This document shows positions 6,741-11,931 of a stretch of DNA of 14,282 bases, in pieces. This stretch comes from an uncultured Anaerotignum sp. (GTDB taxonomy: Bacteria > Bacillota > Clostridia > Lachnospirales > Anaerotignaceae). A program made the translations under genes and the position numbers. The stretch's first letter is position 1; the number at the start of each line of letters is the position of its first letter. The stretch covers positions 1 to 14,282 of the forward strand of contig NZ_CAKQVD010000048.1 in the NCBI RefSeq assembly GCF_934277605.1, in the 5' to 3' direction. The notes under the pieces are model-generated. The model searched no databases. It was not told the DNA's origin and worked only from the letters and a program-made list of their open reading frames with translations.

Positions 6741-7250
6741 TTATTTCCCATATTTCTTGAAATAAACCTTCATCACTTGGCGCTCCGCCCCACGTTTTAC
6801 CTTTGTGATGAGCTGGTCCCTGTTGCAGATGGGCGCTGTCATCACGCAGAGCAGGCCGCCCTTATGCCCGCACCACATATCCGTAAAGACCTGATCGCCA
6901 ACCATGGCGGTGCTATGCGGATCGGTACCCATGATTTCCATTGCACGCTTCAGCTTTTTAATGCCGGGCTTGCCTGCCTTGTGGATTGCCAATGCGCCGA
7001 GCCTGCGATTGAAGCGCTGCACCCGTTCCTTTGTATTATTGGACAAAATGCAGAGTTTAAATCCCTCCTTGCGCAAAAAAGCAAACAGCTCCACAATTTC
7101 CTCATCCGGCTCTGCCACATCAAAGGGGGCAACGGTATTATCAATATCAAACACCAAGCCACGAATGCCCAGCTTTTTCAAATCCTCCAAGGGCAGCTCA
7201 AATACAGATTTTACATAAATATCCGGAAAAAACCGTTCCAGTAATGCCAT
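6741..7250 (-). CDS. yqeG: YqeG-family HAD (IIIA-type) phosphatase
   Basis: A 169-aa haloacid-dehalogenase-superfamily hydrolase. Motif I is DIDNT with nucleophile D35 and acid/base D37; motif II is S70 in LSNN; motif III is K94 in KAGKPG; motif IV is GDQVFTD (D119, D124). The lack of a large cap domain and the overall length match YqeG and relate it to mitochondrial PGP phosphatase (GEP4/PTPMT-like). A phosphatidylglycerophosphate phosphatase role is therefore possible, though not shown by the sequence. The gene starts 3 bases after the upstream gene stops. Its ribosome site (AAGGAGAG) lies inside the end of that gene, so translation is likely coupled. Efp follows from its own promoter. Confidence 0.9.
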   Translation of the reverse strand: MALLERFFPDIYVKSVFELPLEDLKKLGIRGLVFDIDNTVAPFDVAEPDEEIVELFAFLRKEGFKLCILSNNTKERVQRFNRRLGALAIHKAGKPGIKKLKRAMEIMGTDPHSTAMVGDQVFTDMWCGHKGGLLCVMTAPICNRDQLITKVKRGAERQVMKVYFKKYGK

Positions 7251-7253
7251 ATA

Positions 7254-7598
7254 TTACTCTCCTTCTCTGCCTACTCTCAAAAAGGCATTTTCATCAATAT
7301 CCCCCAGACGCTCGCCGCTGAGATAGCGAATCATTACATCATCCACCTCGCCAAGCACCCCATAGGTCAGCTCAATTCGCTTTGCCCGCAGGATATTGCG
7401 GGCGGAGGAGCGGATGTTGCCGCAGATGACGGCATTGATATCCTGCTCTGTCAGAAAATCCGCAATGGCGGCTTTCCCCAGAGGGACAACTTCTTTTTTC
7501 TTTACCAGCTCAATTTCTATTTCATAGACCGTAAATTCTGCCGCATGGCTATATTGCGGATCAATTCTGCCGTTTTTTGTGGGAATTGCAACACGCAT
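7254..7598 (-). CDS. NifX/NifB-type dinitrogenase iron-molybdenum cofactor domain protein
   Basis: A 114-aa single-domain protein, starting MRVAIPTKNGRIDPQYSHAA and continuing with the fold-typical ICGNIRSSARNIL loop. This small family binds or carries metal-sulfur clusters in nitrogenase maturation, but most copies in non-fixing anaerobes have no known role. There are no nif genes here, and no cysteine/histidine cluster site beyond single residues (H19, C60). The ATG at 7598 is preferred to the TTG directly before it because GGGGGAGG then stands 5 bases upstream. It heads a two-gene unit with yqeG from the promoter at 7626-7655, divergent from the aminopeptidase. Confidence 0.82.
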   Translation of the reverse strand: MRVAIPTKNGRIDPQYSHAAEFTVYEIEIELVKKKEVVPLGKAAIADFLTEQDINAVICGNIRSSARNILRAKRIELTYGVLGEVDDVMIRYLSGERLGDIDENAFLRVGREGE

Positions 7599-7625
7599 CA
7601 AAGCCTCCCCCTTTCTTTTTTACTC

Positions 7626-7655
7626 ATTCTATCTTTTTTATCCTATGTTTGTCAA
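7626..7655 (-). promoter_or_regulatory. Sigma-A promoter of the NifX-like/yqeG unit
   Basis: On the minus strand, TTGACA (7655-7650), an 18-base spacer and TAGAAT (7631-7626). It is back-to-back with the aminopeptidase promoter; the two -35 boxes are only 5 bases apart. Confidence 0.75.
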
Positions 7656-7660
7656 TTTCT

Positions 7661-7689
7661 TTGCGTATTTTCCTAAAACATTGTAAAAT
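7661..7689 (+). promoter_or_regulatory. Probable promoter of the M29 aminopeptidase
   Basis: TTGCGT (7661-7666), a 17-base spacer and TAAAAT (7684-7689). The leader carries a perfect 6-bp hairpin, GCCGTT-CAAA-AACGGC (7703-7718), directly ahead of the AAAGGAGAT ribosome site. Confidence 0.6.
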
Positions 7690-7737
7690 AATATGGAAGA
7701 AAGCCGTTCAAAAACGGCACGAAAGGAGATTTTTACC

Positions 7738-8853
7738 ATGGACGAAAGAATCAAAACCTTGGCATATAATTTAGTGCATTATTCCTGCCGACTGGAACCG
7801 GGCGAAAAGGTCTGGATTTCCTGCAACGGCGTACACCCACTGCCTTTGGTGAAGCAAATCATCAAGGAGACCTACAAGGTGGGGGCGATTCCCTTTGTAA
7901 AAATGATGACAAATTCTCTGGAACGGGAGCTGCTTCTGGGCGCAACCGAGGAGCAGCAGAAAATCATGGCGGAGGCGGACGCTAAGCTCATGCAGCAGAT
8001 GGACGCCTTTATCGGTGTGCGCGGGGAGGATAACCTGACGGAGCAATATGATGTGCCGACGGAAAAGCTGGATTTGCAAAACCGCTTATATGACGACCCG
8101 GTGCATCACCAAATCCGTGTGCCGCACACAAAATGGGTGGTGCTGCGTTATCCCACAAATGCCATGGCGCAGGCGGCAAAGACCTCCTTGGAGGATTTCG
8201 AGGACTTCTATTTTAATGTATGCAATCTGGACTACGGCAAGATGGACAAGGCCATGGACGCTTTGGTGGAATTGATGAACAAAACAGACCGTGTGCGTTT
8301 GGTGGCGAAGGACACCGATCTTTCCTTCTCCATCAAGGATATTCCTGCCATCAAGTGTGCGGGCGGCTGCAACATCCCCGACGGCGAGGTTTATACCGCA
8401 CCGGTGCGGGAGTCTATCAACGGTGTGATTACCTATAATACGCCCTCCGAATACAACGGCTTTACATTTGAAAATGTGCGCTTGACATTCAAGGACGGGA
8501 AAATCGTGGACTGCGACGGGAATGACAAGGAGCGTCTGGAAAAGGTATTCAACACGGACGAGGGTGCAAGATATGTGGGCGAATTTGCCATTGGCGTAAA
8601 CCCCTATATCACAAAGCCCATGAACAACATCCTTTTTGATGAAAAAATTGCAGGCTCTATCCATTTCACACCCGGCAACTGCTATGAGGATGCCCCCAAC
8701 GGCAATAAATCCGCAATCCATTGGGATTTGGTGCTGATTATGACACCCGAATATGACGGCGGCGAAATCTGGTTTGATGATGTGCTGATTCGCAAGGACG
8801 GCAAATTTATCCTGCCCGAGCTGGAATGCCTGAATCCCGAAAATCTGAAATAA
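7738..8853 (+). CDS. M29-family metalloaminopeptidase
   Basis: Cytoplasmic aminopeptidase of the thermophilic/AmpS (MEROPS M29) type, 371 aa, which removes N-terminal residues using a two-metal site. The family's metal ligands are visible in order: E217 in DGEVYTAP, E282 in VGEFAIGVNP, H309 in GSIHFTPG, and H328 with D330 in AIHWDLVL. The N-terminal half is the usual mixed domain. The ATG at 7738 is chosen because AAAGGAGA (7722-7729) lies 8 bases before it. The in-frame ATG at 7693 is upstream of that site, lies within the promoter/leader, and would add 15 non-conserved residues. The gene is monocistronic, with a strong terminator directly after it. Confidence 0.93.
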   Translation: MDERIKTLAYNLVHYSCRLEPGEKVWISCNGVHPLPLVKQIIKETYKVGAIPFVKMMTNSLERELLLGATEEQQKIMAEADAKLMQQMDAFIGVRGEDNLTEQYDVPTEKLDLQNRLYDDPVHHQIRVPHTKWVVLRYPTNAMAQAAKTSLEDFEDFYFNVCNLDYGKMDKAMDALVELMNKTDRVRLVAKDTDLSFSIKDIPAIKCAGGCNIPDGEVYTAPVRESINGVITYNTPSEYNGFTFENVRLTFKDGKIVDCDGNDKERLEKVFNTDEGARYVGEFAIGVNPYITKPMNNILFDEKIAGSIHFTPGNCYEDAPNGNKSAIHWDLVLIMTPEYDGGEIWFDDVLIRKDGKFILPELECLNPENLK

Positions 8854-8861
8854 GACAAATG

Positions 8862-8904
8862 AAAAAAGGGTACCTGAAACACTATGCTTCAGGTATCCTT
8901 TTTA
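8862..8904. terminator. Terminator after the aminopeptidase, working both ways
   Basis: AAAAAGGG-TACCTGAA (8863-8878) pairs with TTCAGGTA-TCCTTTTT (8888-8903) over 16 positions with one G-T pair and a 9-base loop. T-runs occur on both strands. It also closes off the minus-strand remnant at 8924-9216. Confidence 0.9.
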
Positions 8905-8923
8905 ATCTTTAATTCTAATCCTC

Positions 8924-9216
8924 CTACACAATTTCAATAAATGTTTTATAGTGGTCATAGGTTACAAAAATCAAGCCATCGTTTGAATATAGGATTCTAT
9001 CATTCCCTCTATATCCCCATTTATAGTTAATATCTGCTTCATACCAAATACCGCCAGGACTTTCCGGTAAATGTCCATCCCTATTACGCTTTCTTTCATA
9101 GGATAAACTTTACCATGAATATCTTTGCATTCCAAACAGGTTTTTCGATCTAACAGTGCTTTCCATATTTTCCAGTTTACGCTTTTCATACGATAAAAAC
9201 AATCATCTCCTTTCAA
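8924..9216 (-). pseudogene. Remnant of a phage head-type protein with a barnase-like RNase C-terminus
   Basis: Read on the minus strand, the first part (9216 to about 9090) gives an 81-codon frame containing a zinc-finger-like TCLECKDIHGKVYP stretch, resembling the C-terminal region of phage minor head (Mu F/SPP1 gp7-type) proteins. In a shifted frame, 9085-8924 encodes 53 residues that match the C-terminal half of barnase: EADINY, NDRILYS, DGLIF and YDHYKTF. The catalytic positions corresponding to barnase E73, R83, R87 and H102 are all kept. The N-terminal half of the RNase is missing, and the frames join near MKES, so an internal deletion with a frameshift is likely. Barnase identity is firm; the phage head assignment is moderate. 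It lies next to the RM island, in AT-richer DNA than its neighbours. An unused AGGAGG (8925-8920) overlaps the stop. Confidence 0.75.
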
Positions 9217-9261
9217 AAAGAATCATACAAAAAAAAGTCTTACAAAATCTCAACTTTTTCT

Positions 9262-9291
9262 GAAGAAAAGGAAATTTTTAAATTCCTTCTC
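9262..9291 (-). terminator. Possible terminator after the RM operon
   Basis: On the minus strand, AGAAGGAA and TTCCTTTTCT can pair with a two-base bulge around an A/T loop, about 50 bases past the endonuclease stop. It is imperfect and overlaps the 22-bp direct repeat, so the call is weak. Confidence 0.35.
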
Positions 9292-9293
9292 AC
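9272..9293. repeat. 22-bp direct repeat, left copy
   Basis: Identical over 22 bases to 11525-11546; it begins AAATTTTTAAATTCC and ends TTCTCAC. After the match both copies go on with a similar TGT(T)AT...ATTGA, suggesting a longer, decayed duplication. It lies 46 bases downstream of the endonuclease gene. With its partner it brackets 2.2 kb of AT-rich DNA. Confidence 0.85.
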
Positions 9294-9338
9294 CTGTTAT
9301 ATAAATTGAATTCTTATAAATTTTCATTTCTATTACCT

Positions 9339-10220
9339 TTATACAAATTTCCAAACATCTTCACATAATAAATAATCTAACGATTTTATATGTTCTTTTA
9401 ACAAATCATCAGTTTTCATAATTGGACGTAAATCACAATAATACACACCATCTAAAGGATTCAAACCAATAGTATATGCCTTAAAATGCCCCGTTAAAAA
9501 TGTTTGACCTGTTTTATAATTTGGTTCTTTTCCTGCTCGTTGTACATCGTGTAAAAAGATTGCGAAATGAGGTGTATCTGTGTTAGTCAAACGATTATAC
9601 ATCAGTTTATCCAAAAAAATCTTATCAATTCTATCTTTACTTGATGTTTTAACCGAACCTATCGCAACAATTTCCCCTTCTACTTTTATTTCTATGTCAT
9701 TCTGATAATTCATTTTTTCCATAGATTTTGGTACCGGAACACTCAACGTTTCTGAATCTATTGTAAATCCCAGCTGTCTTATAATCATCTGCATTAAACG
9801 TTCAAATAAATCACCGTTCACTTTTCTTGATGTATTTGTTTTAGAAGATGGAAGGGCATCTAAAGCACAACCTATTGTCTGTTGCGTAGTATAAATAAAA
9901 TTATTGATATTTTTTCTTGCTTCTTCATCATCCTTTATATCTCTTATATTTGTAAGAATTTTTTCAAAATCCGGTGCTATACTTTCATATTCTGCAAGTT
10001 TAAAAAATAATTCTGAATTAACAGGGCGAGTTATGTTATACTCTCCGTCTCGTCTATACTGAAAAAAGCGATAATTATTTTCATTTTTAGCTACCAATTC
10101 TGCCTGCAATTCTGTTTCAATAAATTCTAAGTAACATTTTGCAAATTCTACATAATCTCCAATCGTTTCAAATCTTTGCTTTTCTGAAACCCATGACATT
10201 AGTTCCCATAAAGTTTTCAT
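9339..10220 (-). CDS. Putative type II restriction endonuclease
   Basis: A 293-aa protein without a recognised close family. It is called an endonuclease because it directly follows, and overlaps by 4 bp (ATGA), a DNA methyltransferase, and because it carries a PD-(D/E)xK-like core. That core runs from E140 in NGDLFERLMQ, through D175 in YQNDIEIKVEGEIV, to SVKTSSKDR with K191. The acid expected two residues before that lysine is a serine (S189), a variant seen in some restriction enzymes whose acidic residue has moved. The N-terminal ~130 residues look helical and charged. No HNH, GIY-YIG or phospholipase-D motif is seen. The cut site is not predictable. Low G+C and codon use differ sharply from the flanking genes, suggesting transfer. 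No controller (C) protein is present. Confidence 0.72.
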   Translation of the reverse strand: MKTLWELMSWVSEKQRFETIGDYVEFAKCYLEFIETELQAELVAKNENNYRFFQYRRDGEYNITRPVNSELFFKLAEYESIAPDFEKILTNIRDIKDDEEARKNINNFIYTTQQTIGCALDALPSSKTNTSRKVNGDLFERLMQMIIRQLGFTIDSETLSVPVPKSMEKMNYQNDIEIKVEGEIVAIGSVKTSSKDRIDKIFLDKLMYNRLTNTDTPHFAIFLHDVQRAGKEPNYKTGQTFLTGHFKAYTIGLNPLDGVYYCDLRPIMKTDDLLKEHIKSLDYLLCEDVWKFV

Positions 10221-11140
10221 CGTATTGTCTCCCTTCTTGATACAATAGATTTATCATATTGTATCCATTCCTCTATTGTTTTTCTTGGAACTTTTTCTAA
10301 TCTTTCAACAGCCCAATTTAAGTATTCTTCACTTTTATCTATACCTATCCATTGCCTTTCTAATTGTTTGGCACATACAGCCGTTGTTCCGCTTCCAACA
10401 AATGGATCTAATATAACATCTCCCTTATTAGACGAAGCTAAAATAATTTTACGCAACAATTCTTCTGGCTTTTGTGTTGGGTGTGGGGTTTTTTCACCCA
10501 TTCCATTACATGTCGTAGGAATTTCTATCACATCTTTAGGTTTTGCTCCTAATGGATTTGGTGTCCACGCTCCTCTTTCTTTTTCTTTTCCATTTCCATA
10601 CTGGCTTGTTTTCGCTTGCATACGTGCTGGATATTTTAATGTATGAGCATTATATGGAATTCTTACAGAGTCAACATTCATTATATGATTTTTAGACTTT
10701 CTTAAACACAAAATACTTTCGTGACTTCGCCCCCAATCATTCCCTAAATTTGCCTTATTCTTATAATACCAAATTAGCCATCTACAATTATAAAAGTATT
10801 TCATTGCTGGATGGTGAATATCTGCTAATATTTCAGAAAATCCACATACATATAATGTCCCCGTATCTTTTAAAATTCTGCTTGCTTCTTTAATCCATTT
10901 ATTTGAAAATTTAATATATTCTTCTTGGTTTTCAAACGTGTCCCAATCCGCTTTTTTTATCGAATATGGTGGGTCTGCAAAAATCAAATCTACCGATGAA
11001 TCCTTAATTCTTTTTAAAACTTCTATACTATCTCCTAAAAATAAACAACCTTTTTCTTCTGTATAAAAAGGATTCGGTGCTGTTCTTTTTATAATATTTT
11101 GAAATTCTTTTGACATTCCTTTTGGCATTCCTTTTGGCAT
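10217..11140 (-). CDS. Type II DNA methyltransferase, beta class (probably N6-adenine)
   Basis: A 307-aa SAM-dependent methyltransferase. The catalytic motif IV DPPY (56-59) comes first and the SAM-binding motif I DPFVGSGTT (245-253) near the end, with HPTQKP (220-225) between: the order of beta-class enzymes such as M.RsrI and M.HinfI. DPPY favours N6-adenine over N4-cytosine. It protects host DNA from the partner endonuclease, whose start codon overlaps its stop. The first ATG at 11140 has a GAGG about 10-11 bases upstream. Two further in-frame ATGs follow because the 5' end is a threefold 12-bp repeat giving MPKGMPKGMSK. It is AT-rich relative to neighbours. It is probably transcribed from the extended -10 promoter at 11184-11192. 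Confidence 0.93.
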   Translation of the reverse strand: MPKGMPKGMSKEFQNIIKRTAPNPFYTEEKGCLFLGDSIEVLKRIKDSSVDLIFADPPYSIKKADWDTFENQEEYIKFSNKWIKEASRILKDTGTLYVCGFSEILADIHHPAMKYFYNCRWLIWYYKNKANLGNDWGRSHESILCLRKSKNHIMNVDSVRIPYNAHTLKYPARMQAKTSQYGNGKEKERGAWTPNPLGAKPKDVIEIPTTCNGMGEKTPHPTQKPEELLRKIILASSNKGDVILDPFVGSGTTAVCAKQLERQWIGIDKSEEYLNWAVERLEKVPRKTIEEWIQYDKSIVSRRETIR

Positions 11141-11143
11141 TCC
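11108..11143 (-). repeat. 12-bp tandem repeat (3 units) over the methyltransferase start
   Basis: On the minus strand, GGAATGCCAAAA occurs twice in tandem and a third time as GGAATGTCAAAA. Each unit carries an ATG in the same frame and an AAAAGGA-like stretch. Because 12 is a multiple of three, changes in copy number would keep the frame and only lengthen or shorten the N-terminus. Confidence 0.9.
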
Positions 11144-11183
11144 GTATCTATCCTCATTTCATACTATTTTTTCTATACTTTAA

Positions 11184-11192
11184 ATTATATCA
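11184..11192 (-). promoter_or_regulatory. Extended -10 promoter of the RM operon
   Basis: On the minus strand, TATGATATAAT contains a perfect TATAAT (11189-11184) with TG one base upstream (11192-11191). There is no good -35 box at 16-18 bases, which fits an extended -10 promoter. The leader before the methyltransferase ATG is about 35-40 bases. Confidence 0.6.
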
Positions 11193-11243
11193 TATGCCTG
11201 TATATCATTCTATAAGTTTATAAAAACAGCGTAAGCAGTGTTG

Positions 11244-11525
11244 TGTAGGTTTACAATACATATGTTACAGCTAAAGAAATAAAAAAGCGAGGATAGGCTC
11301 TTTTGTGTTATATTTGAATCACCACAATACAAAAAACAGAAAAGATAATGAACGCTTTTATGCAACACACACCTTCTATTCCTTTGATGACTTCAGCAAG
11401 CAACTGAAACGCTATAACTGCAGGGATTATAATCATTTCCCTATGCGCCCCTTGGAATGGAAAACACCACAGGAGGTGTTGAATAATTTCAGGGCTTAGT
11501 GTAGCACAGGTTTGACAAACCTACA
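11244..11525. mobile_element. Decayed insertion sequence, 282 bp
   Basis: The segment is bounded by 9-bp inverted ends, TGTAGGTTT (11244-11252) and AAACCTACA (11517-11525), and contains the 3' scrap of a transposase gene. The right end is itself a hairpin: TGTAG-cac-AGGTTTG-A-CAAACCT-ACA (11500-11525). Its last base is the first base of the 22-bp direct repeat. The ends are inferred from this pairing alone; only the transposase scrap is firm evidence of an IS. Confidence 0.5.
11305..11499 (+). pseudogene. C-terminal fragment of a DDE (rve-type) transposase
   Basis: 64 codons matching the end of an integrase-core transposase of the IS3/IS481 kind. The typical block runs RKDNERFYATHTFYSF, DDFSKQLKRYN and FPMRPLEWKTPQEVL. 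In intact relatives this follows the third catalytic residue of the DDE triad (the E of a VERSHRKDNE-like motif). Here the sequence before NRKDNE is unrelated and the catalytic domain is gone, so it cannot be active. The apparent GTG at 11305 has no ribosome site and is not a real start. Confidence 0.75.
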
Positions 11526-11546
11526 AATTTTTAAATTCCTTCTCAC
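11525..11546. repeat. 22-bp direct repeat, right copy
   Basis: Perfect match to 9272-9293 in the same orientation. It abuts the end of the IS remnant and ends 8 bases before the -35 box of the metG promoter, so whatever created the island did so just outside that promoter. Confidence 0.85.
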
Positions 11547-11554
11547 TGTATCCA

Positions 11555-11584
11555 TTGACAGAAAAGAGGGAAATATAGTAGAAT
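11555..11584 (+). promoter_or_regulatory. Sigma-A promoter of the metG T-box transcript
   Basis: TTGACA (11555-11560), an 18-base spacer and TAGAAT (11579-11584). Transcription would start near 11591, at the beginning of the T-box leader. Confidence 0.78.
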
Positions 11585-11589
11585 AAAAT

Positions 11590-11862
11590 TTATTAGAACA
11601 AGAGCAATGAAAAGGAGAGTAAGCGACAACGCTATGCCACAGAGAGCCTCAGCAAGCTGAAAAGAGGCGCAGGAGCAACCGCTGAAGATGGCCTTGGAGC
11701 TTCGCACCGAATATCCCATGGGTACTAGGCTGCGACGGGCGCGCCCGTTATTGCGCAGGAGTCCTTTGGACTTCATGAGGTTTTTTCCGCGAGGGGAAAA
11801 CGAAGTAAGGTGGTAACACGGCAAAACGCCCGTCCTTTCAAAAGAAGGACGGGTTTTTTATT
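11590..11862 (+). ncRNA. T-box leader, methionine-specific, of metG
   Basis: Stem I signatures are AGTAAGCGA (11619-11627), AGAGAGCC (11641-11648) and GAAGATGGCCTTGGAGC (11684-11700). The specifier codon reads ATG (11688-11690) and is followed by a purine, matching the downstream methionyl-tRNA synthetase. Stem III is a G/C-rich hairpin around 11730-11758 (CTGCG/CGCAG outside, ACGGG/CCCGT inside). The T-box block AAGGTGGTAACACGG (11806-11820) has UGGU in the bulge, whose last base would pair with the A discriminator of tRNA-Met. The terminator CCCGTCCTT (11829-11837) / AAGGACGGG (11845-11853) with TTTTTTATT follows. Uncharged tRNA-Met should therefore allow metG transcription. Confidence 0.95.
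11829..11862 (+). terminator. T-box conditional terminator before metG
   Basis: A 9-bp perfect stem, CCCGTCCTT (11829-11837) and AAGGACGGG (11845-11853), with a 7-base loop and then TTTTTTATT. It is 9 bases past the T-box block, as expected for the competitor of the antiterminator. Confidence 0.93.
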
Positions 11863-11931
11863 GGCAAAAAGCCTTACGGACGGTTTGGTTTTTACTTATT
11901 ATAATGAAAACAATAAAAAGGAGAGATACTT

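Noticed and set aside
7693..7737. 15-codon N-terminal extension of the M29 aminopeptidase
   Set aside because: The ATG at 7693 overlaps the promoter area, and the ribosome site lies downstream of it.
8971..9216. Intact 81-codon gene on the minus strand
   Set aside because: Its last ~35 codons are an out-of-frame reading of the barnase-like segment, showing that the frame is the product of a deletion/frameshift.
11108..11143. Possible CRISPR-like array
   Set aside because: Three head-to-tail 12-bp units without spacers; a simple tandem repeat within a coding start.
11305..11499. Small intact gene of 64 codons
   Set aside because: The sequence is only the C-terminal end of a larger transposase and the start has no ribosome site.
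11735..11748. 14-base perfect palindrome ACGGGCGCGCCCGT as a regulator operator
   Set aside because: It lies inside the T-box leader where stem III is expected and is explained as RNA structure.
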